A stretch of DNA of 64,000 nt, taken from positions 62,001-126,000 of the forward strand of contig OZ038436.1 of NCBI GenBank assembly GCA_964036275.1, in the 5' to 3' direction. The notes below the pieces were generated by a model. It saw only the letters and a list, made by a program, of their open reading frames with translations, was not told the origin of the DNA and ran no database searches. The DNA is from Litoditis marina. Its lineage: Eukaryota; Nematoda; Chromadorea; Rhabditida; Rhabditidae. Shown piece after piece: positions 32,757 to 44,200 of this stretch. The position numbers and the translations under genes were made by a program. Within the stretch, counting starts at the first letter, position 1. Each line of letters begins with the position of its first letter.

Positions 32757-34445
32757 TTGATTCACCTGCATGTTGCATCCCGCCCATATAACTTTTGAAT
32801 TCATTCCAGTTTCGTTTGGTGAACGTTAGGAATTTTGCATAAAGAGTTGAAATAGTAGAAGAAAACAGGCGTTTTGTATTGGATACAGTACATACCAAAC
32901 GCGTTGATTCAATTTCAATGTAAACTCTTTTTTCAGTGGAAATCTGTAATGTTACAATCGCCAACAGTAGGGTGGTTAATCAATCCCATTAGAATCAAAT
33001 CATTTACAATTCCAATTCCTTCACTAACCACCCTAGTTTATAGTTTTATCAAATCCACGTTTTTCAACTAATTAATTATTATTACATTGGGGCTGCCGCT
33101 CATCATTCACCTGCATGTTGCATCCCGCCCATATAACTTTTGAATTCATTCCAGTTTCGTTTGGTGAACGTTAGGAATTTTGCATAAAGAGTTGAAATAG
33201 TGGAAGAACACAGGCGTTCTGTATTGGATACAGTGCATACCAAACGCGTTGATTCAATTTCAATATAAACTCTTTTTTCAGTGGAAATCTGTAATGTTAC
33301 AATCGCCAACAGTAGGGTGGTTAATCAATCCCATTAGAATCAAATCATTTACAATTCCAATCCCTTCACTAACCACGCTAGTTTATAGTTTTATCAAATC
33401 CACGTTTTTCAACTAATTAATTATTATTACATTGGGGCTGCCGCTCATCATTCACCTGCATGTTGCATCCCGCCCATATAACTTTTGAATTCATTCCAGT
33501 TTCGTTTGGTGAACGTTAGGAATTTTGCATAAAGAGTTGAAATAGTGGAAGAACACAGGCGTTCTGTATTGGATACAGTGCATACCAAACGCGTTGATTC
33601 AATTTCAATGTAAACTCTTTTTTCAGTGGAAATCTGTAATGTTACAATCGCCAACAGTAGGGTGGTTAATCAATCCCATTAGAATCAAATCATTTACAAT
33701 TCCAATCCCTTCACTAACCACGCTAGTTTATAGTTTTATCAAATCCACGTTTTTCAACTAATTAATTATTATTACATTGGGGCTGCCGCTCATCATTCAC
33801 CTGCATGTTGCATCCCGCCCATATAACTTTTGAATTCATTCCAGTTTCGTTTGGTGAACGTTAGGAATTTTGCATAAAGAGTTGAAATAGTGGAAGAACA
33901 CAGGCGTTCTGTATTGGATACAGTACATACCAAACGCGTTGATTCAATTTCAATGTAAACTCTTTTTTCAGTGGAAATCTGTAATGTTACAATCGCCAAC
34001 AGTAGGGTGGTTAATCAATCCCATTAGAATCAAATCATTTACAATTCCAATCCCTTCACTAACCACGCTAGTTTATAGTTTTATCAAATCCACGTTTTTC
34101 AACTAATTAATTATTATTACATTGGGGCTGCCGCTCATCATTCACCTGCATGTTGCATCCCGCCCATATAACTTTTGAATTCATTCCAGTTTCGTTTTGT
34201 AAAACTTAGATATATTGCATAAAAAGTTGAAATAGTACAAGAAAACAAGCGTTTCGCATTGGATACGGTACACAACAAACGCGTTGATTAAACTTTGATG
34301 GAGAAGTGGACATTTCTTGTGTTACAATCGTCAACAGTAGGGTGGTTAATCAATTCCGTCAGCATAAAGTTATTTCCAATTCCAATTCCTTCACTAACCA
34401 CCCTAGTTTATAGTTTTTAGCAAAACCACATTTTTCAACTCATTT
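32757..34445. repeat. Tandem array of a 345-bp unit (about 5 copies)
   Basis: The block 'ttcacctgcatgttgcatcc' recurs at 32761, 33106, 33451, 33796 and 34141, exactly 345 bp apart. Units 2-4 are almost identical; unit 1 and especially unit 5 are diverged. Each unit contains an inverted pair 'agggtggttaatcaatccca' / 'ccttcactaaccaccct', broken in units 2-4 (see findings). A 68-residue minus-strand open frame repeats with the unit and is not a gene. Confidence 0.95.
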
Positions 34446-34764
34446 TTTTGGCAGTTTTAAGAATTTTTTAAATAGCAATTATAGATGGGAGGGGAAATCA
34501 TTGCAAACTGTAGTGAGCGGGTTTTCTTTTTTTCAGAGCATTGTTCACAATCTTGAAAAAAATGAGTAACTGTAATCGAAAAGTCGATTTGAAACATCTC
34601 AGTAGAAATGAGGAACAATTCGGTTTCTCACCTCTCAGCAATGGCTCTCGTGAATACCGCCACATACGTGTTGCTTTGGGCTTTGGCTTAGAAGCCTATA
34701 GGTAAGAAGACAAATTAAGGTGAAGGTAAGAGAAGTAGTACAAACTAGAAAAACGAAAAAAGAA

Positions 34765-35070
34765 AGAGTATAGAAAGTGGTGCGTTTCGCCTCGGCCAAT
34801 AGCAAAGGGGACAAGGGGTAAAGGGGACGAACGGGGGACGAGTGGTAAAGGGGACGAGGCTTGACAAAATAATTGAGGGTAAAATAATAGTTTTAAGTAC
34901 TGAGGTGACTACAATCACTAGTAGTATCATATAAACGGTTTTAGTTGGCAATGTGAGCCGCAGAACTAATATATGTCACGTTTTACCACATATACCTGTC
35001 ACACCCTCGTCCTCTTTACCCCTCGTTCCCTTTGCTATTTCCCTTTCGCCTCTACCCCAAATTTGAGAAC
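34765..35070. repeat. Foldback element with 'gtttcgcctc' ends
   Basis: The left arm 'gcgtttcgcctcggccaata' with 'caaaggggacaaggggtaaa' is inverse to the right arm 'cctcgtcctctttacccctc' with 'tttcgcctctacccc'. A solitary similar end ('gtttcgcctctacccca') lies at 1380. Confidence 0.65.
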
Positions 35071-35261
35071 TCCTTGTTGTAGTTTCACTTCCGCGACTGG
35101 AAATATTAGCAGAGGGCCAACAATTGGGAAAGACTATTTTTGTTGTTTATCAGGTAAACGTTGGTTTTGAAAAGGTTTCTCCGATTATATGTAATACCAA
35201 AGGTGAAACCAAACAGTTGTACCCTAAACAGATTCAGCCTGCCTTTCTTCGAGCGACCGTA

Positions 35262-35498
35262 TATAGTTCTCGCCGTTCCCACTGAGACTTTGGCAGCGTG
35301 CCAATCAAACTTTCAATGAATACATTTCGAAGAAATAACAGGTTGTATGAAAATAACTTCCACCTACTTATTTCAACAATGGTTAACTGCGACACAGAAA
35401 AAACTGTTAGTTTTTAAAAATCATTAACATGGTGAAAAGCCGCGTGGAAATTTTGCTAGCACTTTGCCGAGATCTCAGTGGGAATGATTGGAACTGTA
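35262..35498. repeat. MITE family C, copy 4
   Basis: Left end TATAGTTCTCGCCGTTCCCA then 'ctttggcagcgtgccaat'; the right end 'gatctcagtgggaatgattg' then GAACTGTA is its inverse. Confidence 0.8.
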
Positions 35499-36807
35499 CT
35501 GTTCAATAATAATGATTCATCATCCATAACACAACCAGAATGAGATCGTTTTGAAATCGAAATGAATATTACACAACTGAGATTTTTAATGCGAAGAAAC
35601 AACAATGTGAAAACGAACACTCGATCAATGTATATGTTATCTGTTGTTTGTTTAATCTATGCACTAGTTCGAGTGGTTTTCATAGAGCATTTTGCTTTTG
35701 CAGAGAACGAGCAAAAGGAATTAGAAAGTTACAGTTGTTTAGTAACTTATTTTGTAAAAAAAAACCTCATTCGTGTGAACTCAGATCTTATGTCACCCAC
35801 ATGTTTCATCCCTGCATTGATAATACCCGTGACATTGATACGCCATTGATTCCAAGATGTTCAAAGTTGGTTTATCAAAGTTCTATTTCCCATGTGATTG
35901 TCTCGATAAGCTGGAGTGTTTAACATAAAAGCGGCATAATGAGTGAATATGCTCTTATAAACTATGTTTGAAACAGCAAGGCACAATAAGTCAGTTAGAA
36001 TGAGAATAGTTGCTCAACCCATTATCTTACGTAGTTTTGCTCATGATTTCAGAATTTGGCACCTTTCTGTTTTGAAATGAAACATCACACTTTTTATGAC
36101 TTTCTAGAGATATCTTCTTCAACAGCACCCACAGTTTTTCACAATTATCACTGCGACTCCTAATTCTAGCTAGAAACTTTCTCAATCTTCAGAGCTGTAC
36201 AACAAATAAATCTCCTGAAATACGTGAACCAAAACTGCGATGAGATAGTGAAGTGAAACTTCCGCAAAACAAGCGAAGAGTGCTCAGAAAAAAGGTCGGC
36301 AGCCCACTCAATTGGTCATTTATTGCTTTTGCAAAATAACGTTTACGTTGTTCACACAAATTCACAATATGGAGCGACTAAACAAATGTTGTACTTTGAT
36401 TTCGGAACACGTCATAACCCCTGAACTTCGACCAGAAAAGCAACAGCATCAAACCATAAACACAGAAAAATAGGGCAACATAGGGTAGGCTGGTTTTGGA
36501 AAGAGCATTTTCTATAAGTTTTGTTCTTAGTTAAACTGTAGTGTTGTCTCAAGCCTCTTCAACGAAAGCCTCCGTTGCACAGCAGAGCTTTACTACGTAT
36601 TTGGTATTTTTATACTCATACTTTACAGAAAAGTATTTTTCAAGAATATATCGTGGGCGGTTGAGAGAATGTGTTCGAGTGGTTGGCGTATGGCTGGCGC
36701 TTCGCTGACCCGGGTTCGATCCAACATTAAATTATAAGAAAAATATGAAATTTAAATTATTATGAGAAAATACTGGCTTATATGAGCAAGCGTACATAAT
36801 ACTACAT
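35499..36807. other. Spacer with no recognised gene
   Basis: A 95-codon open frame at 35562-35849 has a hydrophobic stretch but no homology I recognise and AT-biased composition; I do not call it. Near 36676-36715 'gagtggttggcgtatggctg' followed by 'cgggttcgatccaac' resembles the A and B boxes of a tRNA or SINE head on the + strand. Confidence 0.5.
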
Positions 36808-36936
36808 AATACTAGATGTAAATTGAATAGTCAAGTTAGAATTCTAATGAGGCATCGTGCACGTTGTCATTGCACGTTTCTTAGTTCTGCTGTGCTTAAC
36901 AAGGTTCACGTGATTGTGCAGTTGACTAACAGTATG
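36808..36936 (+). repeat. MITE family A, copy 8
   Basis: From 'tactagatgtaaattgaata' through 'gaggcatcgtgcacg' to 'gcagttgactaacagtat'. Confidence 0.8.
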
Positions 36937-37222
36937 GCTAGATCCGTGTGAGTTGGTTAAACCTCCCATGGCTATATCCAACTTGCGAAAAAAGTTATAA
37001 GGTTGAGATTGTGATTGTTTGTTTTTATAACAAAAATATGAAAACACACACGGCTCGAATAGTTATTAGAAAAAAATAGGGTTGCTTTGAACATTGTTAT
37101 TATACGATAGTTTATTGGCTAATTATTACTAATCAGATGTCTTGGAAAGTCTAGCAAAAAAGTGTTAGTTTGTTCCCGAACTCCTGTGGAACCGTAGCTC
37201 ACCTGTGAAACACAACACCAGC

Positions 37223-37380
37223 ACGTCTGCTAGAAGATCCCGGCACCTTCATACCGTCCTGTGCCTCCTGAAACATACGCTATTTATCTGCTCTTACATC
37301 CCGCCGGGAGGTAAGATACAAGAAATAGTGAGGCAGAGCGAGGGACGCGGGATGGGATGTCGGGATCTTCTAGCATACGT
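37223..37380. repeat. Foldback MITE family G, copy 2
   Basis: Arms 'cgtctgctagaagatcccgg' and 'gtcgggatcttctagcatac'; inner arms include 'tcttacatcccgccggg'. Confidence 0.8.
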
Positions 37381-37805
37381 AACCAGTTAAATGTTTCATT
37401 GGCTGTTTAAACACTGTCACCCACATTGGATTCCAGTAATGTAAATGCCGTCAAAACGTGTCATAGAAAACGATCATTTGAGCTACACTACCGTATCTGA
37501 CACATATTTGATCACCTACACTATGCTAAAATATACAAAATTGGAAACTGTTAGACCAGACAGTGATAGGTTTCTCGGCTAGGTTGAGATCACAGCTTGC
37601 AGAATTTTTCTACGGTACCTGACATGCTAGTAATCTCCACATATCCCGACACGTATTCTTCTCAGGATAAGTAAAACTAGTTCATTAGGTAACTCACAAA
37701 TAAGAGTTCAAACTATATGATGATTGGAAAACAGCTCATAGGCTATTTTGCTGGTTGTCGACAAGGATCGTTGCCGTGAGATCTCGCAGGTTTCGGGCAG
37801 ATTAG

Positions 37806-38063
37806 TGGCCAATTCTACATCGAACCGGGTTTTTTGGTAACCTCTTTTTCAGGTTACCTCACATGTAACCGGTAAGTCACCGAAAACTAACACTCGGGGA
37901 CCGTATCAACCAACGGTAAAACTCACGTTTCACGTTAAAAAAACAGGTAACCGTTTCTTTTTTCATTTTAGGTTAACAACCGGTTACCTACTGAGCTATC
38001 CTGAACAAACGGCCACCAAATTCCGGTTTGGTCACAAACCTGATTACATATTGAATGCACCAG
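37806..38063. repeat. Foldback element family F, copy 2
   Basis: Same 'ggccaattctacatcgaacc' end and 'ggtaacc' interior as 14436-14713, but more diverged. The right arm is degraded. Confidence 0.7.
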
Positions 38064-38336
38064 GATGAGCACATCACCATGTACTGTGGATGCCGAACTG
38101 GAAACCTATAAAATTGAACGACGTGCATGTGCCGCTGGGGCAGAGTTTCGAGTCCGGATTTGTGAACGAAAAAACCTGGCAATGATCCAAGGTGCTCCCC
38201 TCAATCTTGGCTCCGCCTCCTATTTATTCATACGGTACTGTCCACGTCGGTTTGACGGCGACTAATAGGAACTGACCAAATCTTTGTTGTAGCTTGCTCC
38301 CCGTATACGATATAATTAATGAGTTTGAACGAAAAA

Positions 38337-38724
38337 GAAACGGGACCCAACTACAAACACAGCGGAAACGGACAACATACACAGTGTAGGCTCACTTCGG
38401 GACCGCGGGACATGGGCATGTAAAACCCAAAAAAAACCGTATTAATCGTTACAAACGCAAGCACAGTGTCGAGTAAAGTCCAAGTTTCCAGAAGTTTTTG
38501 TTTCAATCGGTCTTCAGAACGATTTACCGATCAAGTCACTGGCTTAGAGCTGAGTCAAACGGAGACTAGCTAGATACATTTTGAAGAAAAACCAGAAAGT
38601 TGGAACTATTTTACAAAACTCGATGATATATGCTTGCGATGATATATGCTTGCGTTTGTAACAATTGATATGATTCTTTTGGGTTTTACAAGCCATTCCA
38701 GTGTTTGTAGTGTGGTCCCGTTTC
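38337..38724. repeat. 388-bp foldback element
   Basis: Outer arms 'aaacgggacccaactacaaa' and 'gtttgtagtgtggtcccgtt', and inner arms 'aaacccaaaaaaaaccgt' ... 'gttacaaacgcaagca' and 'tgcttgcgtttgtaac' ... 'ttttgggtttta', are mutual inverses. A short direct duplication ('gatgatatatgcttgc') sits in the middle. Confidence 0.85.
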
Positions 38725-40726
38725 TAGCTCAACTTATTGTTATTACCATGTCCTCATGTGATTGACCGGCTAATTCCGTAAGTAACGGGTCTTTTTGGAA
38801 ACCAATAGTAACCGGTCCGGGATCAAGAAGTTAACCTTTTACTAGAAACGCGTTTGGCACCGGTAACGCGGTTTCCAAATGAGTCGGTATAGAAAAACCC
38901 GGGTAATTGTATAATTTGCATAACTCAAGCTCGCTCACTAGTGAACTGAATGCGACCTCTCTGAATCATTCAAATTTTGCAGTTACCCAGGTTCAATATG
39001 TGTGGTCCTGCGATCTACAGAAGTTTTGAATGGTGTTTTTAATAAAAATGTACAAATTGATTTACCTGTATCACACCGAAATATTCATGGGAAGAATTGA
39101 ACTAAACACGGTTCAATCTGCCATAGAAGCTATAAAGACCAGGTTAAACGTTTGAACGCGTTGAGTTTTCTCCATTTTATGAGCAGCTTACTTATTCGAA
39201 TGAATATTCATATTATCTCCATCTTTTCGAACTTCTAAACTACCCACTCTTCGGGAGAAATATTCATGAATATATCTATTCTACCGATCAGAGTGTAAGA
39301 ACAGGGGAAAGGAGAGTAACACAGTATTATATCGCCCCCAGCAGAGTATTGTGAGATTGATCGACCGCGACGCAGGGTCACGCGTCGCGGCCATGCGCGC
39401 TCTCTCGAAAAAGAAAGACTCACCTCTCCAAATTAATGCGATGCTTTTTCGTTATTATACCTCCATAAATGTTATTTATAACTCTTTCTCTTAAAGTTTC
39501 TTAGATATACTTTCCTCAATTCTAAATGTACGTTTTAGTTTCTGGAATGCACGTTTATTGTACGTTCTTTTGGCTATTCGTTCCTGTTTGAATTGTGCAG
39601 TTTTAGCTTTTCTTTTGTTTCACCCCACTTATATCTCTTATCTTCACTGGCTTTGATAAAGCTGAATATTTGATTGACTTTTGACTTGGAATGTTTTCAT
39701 GCGCTGCTGTTAATGTATGATTTCTTGTTGTTATCAGTACACACAGCGGGCGCCGAGATCAATCGCGACTCTCAAAGTGTTTTTGTATCTAGTTATTCGT
39801 AGTTCCTTATTTTCTTCGTGAAACAGTTGTTCTTTATTGATTTTCACCTAAATGCGACTACGGGTCAAATACTTCTAGAACTACTAGGTTACCTTCAATT
39901 GTTCCATTGCTCGTTGTCTTGTTGAACGATCTTGAGATCAAAGATCTTTGAAATACACTGCATGATAATTATTCTTGTATAAGCATTATAATTATCCTTG
40001 TATGCTTATATAAGCATTTCTTCCCTGAAACCTTTGTTTTTCAACTTCTGTTCTTCTACATTACTTATTTTGAAACATGTTCCAGGTTTGAAAACAGTTA
40101 TCTGAGTTGACGCTGAGGGTGTATTCGTTGTTCGATTGTATTCCTCTATTCATTTACTCAAACTTTGTGCTGGCAGTACGCTCTCGTCTTATGTTGATGC
40201 AGCAGGTTAGTTTTTTTCCTTTTTGTCACAAGGTATTAAGTTTGACACTTTCACGTGAATTTCACGTGCACGGTTAAAATTTCTGTCTCCATTATGTAAA
40301 CTAAAAACAAAACAAAAAGTGCCTATATGTGACTGAGTAGCTAACCAGCTACCAGCTTTCAAGACTCAGGTCAACTCTTATACTTATTGACACATAACAT
40401 ACATACACGTTCAACTACACCTGTAAACGAGCACGTGGAAAGTTGCCTATAGCTCCACGCTTCGAGTTTCCCAGTTAAGTTTCTCATTACGCACGTACGT
40501 GGGACTTGTAAACAAGTTGTAGTATAATTCATGCTGCCAATTCTATTTAGACCAAAACGACACAGTTTATTTGGTTGGTATTTGCTCGCTCAGTCGGTTG
40601 GTGTTCTATTTACTAGATATAGAAAGAAGAAAACTAAGTAGAATACACTTTAAGTTAAACAATGTAGATTAATAGAGTGTACTACACAACACTCATAATT
40701 GTCTCGAGACTCGAGCCGGTACCTAG
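38725..40726. other. Spacer upstream of MED13
   Basis: Mostly AT-rich without a convincing exon. A small CpG-rich pocket at 39355-39405 contains 'gaccgcgacgcagggtcacg' facing 'cgtcgcggcc'. Near 40100-40205, non-repetitive sequence ends in a good splice donor (GCAGCAG|gttagt), which could be a non-coding first exon of MED13; this is only a possibility. Confidence 0.4.
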
Positions 40727-41040
40727 AATTACGGTAGAAATGGAGCAGATTTGCATCATACCCTAAATGCTCAGCGTTTTGAGAAAAACCCCCCTGTTTT
40801 TGGTCCGAAGATTTGGGCAAAACCCCCCCCCCCCCTCAAAAATTGTCTGATTTAGCGATTTTCTAAATTAAGGGCAAACCCCCTTATAATGGCTGAGGGG
40901 GAGGGCAAAACCCCCCTGTTTGAAAAAGTCACAACTCTGAGGCATTTAGGGTATGATTTGCATAAATGATATATGATAACAAAGTAGGAGACTAGTATAT
41001 GCAAATATGCTCCATTTCTACCGTGATTCTTGGTACCGCC
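40727..41040. repeat. Large palindromic element just upstream of MED13
   Basis: The outer arm 'acggtagaaatggagcagat' is inverse to 'atgctccatttctaccgt'. The next arm 'catcataccctaaatgctca' is inverse to 'tgaggcatttagggtatgat'. The centre has two blocks rich in AAACCCCCC. It ends about 240 bp before the MED13 start codon. Confidence 0.85.
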
Positions 41041-41276
41041 TCGGGACAGTACCGGGACATGGGACGTGCCGTTCTTGTACCTGGGACAAGCCGTCGCCCG
41101 AGCATTTCCAAATCGATTTGATCTGAGCTCATGAGATAACTCAATCAGTTTTTGTCTCTCGGTTATTTTGCCAAGTTTGCCAGAATATGGTCGCAATTCC
41201 AGATAATCTGGTGATCTAGCAGTTGAAGTGCCCACGAGAGGATCTCTACTCCAATAATTCTTCGCCCACCCGCCAA

Positions 41277-44200
41277 ATGGCGTCCAATGGTGGTAGTCTA
41301 GAGGACTGCTATTCCAATGTTTTCGCCCTGGTTAGTTTCTCGTTCATACTTTTTTACCATTAGTTCGGTTGCGATCACACATTGGCATGTTATACGACGG
41401 AACCCATTTTTAGGTTCAAATACCTGCAATCTTATGATTTTTCATCAATAATATACAATTTTTCCGGTACTGGCGAAATAAGTTTTCTTTTATTTCGTTA
41501 GCTCTTATGACAACCTTACTGGAGCATGCTACATCATCTTCTATCGTCATAATTAGTTGAGCTTGTTGATATATTCATACCCGAGTAAAGTTGTCCGAAT
41601 AGTCAGAAAAAAATGAAAAACAGACTACTTTTTCGCCGAAAAGCAGACAATCGGTCTACTTTTGATGGAAAATTAAAAAAATTTCACGTGGTTACGTATC
41701 ATACACCGCGAAGGCCCCTCATAAAAGGGGGAGTCGCGAACAAATTCGTGTGAAAAGTAGGGGTCGCGTGCTGTTAACTAACGATTCTCATACAAAATCA
41801 GCTATAATCGTACGGAAATGAGTTGAATATCGCCGTTTTGGGCGGTCGCGACACGAAAAAACACGGAGCGGTCGCGAGAATTTTGAAGGATTGAAAGGCC
41901 CTTGGCGATGTATGTTACGTATGAAAACGGACTGATTTTTGTTGCTTAGTCGGACCTTACTGGTGTATGGCTTGTTGATATATTAGTTGTTTGCAGACGG
42001 AGCTGAATGGCTTGAAATGGCGATGTTTCGTGACTCCTTCGAATGCGCCTCGCGGAGTCCCAGTTCCCAGTGACACCGTCCTTCGCGCCTATGGAAAGTG
42101 TCTGCAGGTTGGTACTTAATCATACACCAGTAAAGTTGTCCGGATAGTGAGAAAAATTCGAAAAACCGACTACCTTTCAGCCGAAAACATGAAAATCTGT
42201 CTACTTTTGATGAAAAATTATAAATTTCCACGTATTCACATCTGAAAACGGCTTAGGCTTACTTTTTGTCGCTTAGTCAGACCTTACTAGTGTATGGTTG
42301 GTACTTAGTTATAAACTGGTTTTTCCTAATAGTCAAAGGCGGGCAGAAAGGAAAGTTAATATGAAAGAGCTGCTCAAGATAAACCGATATATACCTTTTT
42401 TTGTTAGAATTAACAAACCTAATTTACATACGGTTCACAAGTTTTAGTCTGTTTTCGCGCACGCACCGCGCAACGTTATGTTTAGGTACCTCGGGGTACC
42501 TAATCTAGCCATTCTGCCCTTCTTTAATCGTCACACTATGAAATTGGTACCTAGAAGTATCGGGATCGTGTTATATACCATCTGTGGCCGTATTCACCAG
42601 TCCTCGGGAAGCTAAAATACCGTCCCGCGGGAAGGTAGGGCACGAAAATAGTGTGCTGGTGAGGAGGGTACAGAGACGCGGGAAGCTTTTTTACCTTCCC
42701 GGGATCTTGGTGAATACGGCCACAGGGTTCCATTAAACTTCAACTTCAAGGGGTAAATGTGACCCAGTTTCCGTAGTCTGCGAGCAAAACAGCAAGTTCC
42801 AATTTTGCATAATAATAGTTGTTTGTCCCTCGATTTTCCACAACAGTGAATGTCACCAGTCACGGCACGCATATCAATGTTTCAGGATGGAATTATATGC
42901 ACCTGGCGCCGTAAGCCACTTTCTATGCCTTCGACGCCCGAACCAATGCCCGTTCCATCGTTCACCAACGATATTTCGAAGGTGAGTAGACACACACCAG
43001 TAAGGTTCTACCATGAAAAGTAGTCCATTTATCATTATTTACTCGTGAAAATGCATTATTTCCATCAAAATGAGGCAAATTCTCTCTATATTATCGAAAA
43101 GGAGGCCGTTTTGCAAATTTTTGTGGTTACCCGGTCATCTTTACTGGGGTATGTAGTTAGGAAATAGTTTGTTTCTCGTTCTCATGACACCGTTGTATGC
43201 AGTCAGCAATGTTGACACACCTTTTTGGTTCGCTCAGAAGGTCCCGTATCGAACCTGGCTCATTTTAGAGTAAATAAATCAGATGTTGGTCATTTAGTAT
43301 TAGTATGCTGAGGTTGAAAGGTTTATGTGTCCTAGTCTAGACAATAGATCTTTTGGTAGTTGTTTTGAGTTTGATTTTTATCTAGAAAATTTACAGGAAT
43401 TATGGTTGTTCTGGTACAGCAACGAGCCGCCCGAAAACCTCGACAATTTCACCTCGCAACTGGGTACGTGGATAATACTATTCTACCAAAAGGAGTCCAT
43501 TTTTGGATCAAAGGAAATTTTTCGAATAACTATCATCAATCGGCAATATTTCCAATATTGGCGAGAGCCCGCCTTTAAAAGTTTTGTAGGTACTCGAAAC
43601 AACTCTGCAATTATGGGATAATACTATTCATACATTAGTATTTGCATTTTTATTTGGTGGATCTGGTTGTTGTTCTAGCCTGTATGCGCGCACATTATTG
43701 GTTACTTCATTACCATTAGTATTCTGCGCACACATCGACAAAGTTTGCAAGAGCCACAAACTTTAACGTTCTTTCTGGTCAAATTGCGAGAAATGGTGTA
43801 GTTTTAATGCGAAATGTAGTGTTTTTGTGTAGTTATAAATGGTTTAAGGGATTTTTATATGTATTTCGATATACTTTGAGTTATTGTATTTTTTTTTGTT
43901 TCAGAACACCTGGACGAGTTTGGCATTGGAACTGCGGCGAATGGCATTCCTTACGAGGTTCGATTGTTCGATATTTAAACTTTTATGTATCATTCATACA
44001 CCAGTAAAGTTGTCCGAATAGTCAGAAAAGTTCGAAAAAACGGACTACTTTTTAGCCGGAAAGATGAAAATCGGTCTACTTTTGATGAAAAATTGTAAAT
44101 TTTCACTTGTTCACATATGAAAACGGTTTACTTTTTGTCGCTTAGTCAGACCTTACTGGTGTATGGTATCATTCCAGTATCACTCAATTGTAGGTTATAT

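Noticed and set aside
33103..33999. Repeated 68-residue minus-strand open frame
   Set aside because: It recurs every 345 bp with the tandem unit; no known domain, and its ends follow the repeat.
32757..34445. CRISPR-like array
   Set aside because: The whole 345-bp unit repeats without unique spacers, in a eukaryotic genome.
35562..35849. 95-codon secreted or membrane protein
   Set aside because: A single AT-rich open frame with one hydrophobic run and no homology; expected by chance.
39235..39423. Minus-strand coding exon or snRNA in the CpG-rich pocket
   Set aside because: It has a donor-like GTGAGT and an inverted repeat, but no recognisable protein or RNA family.
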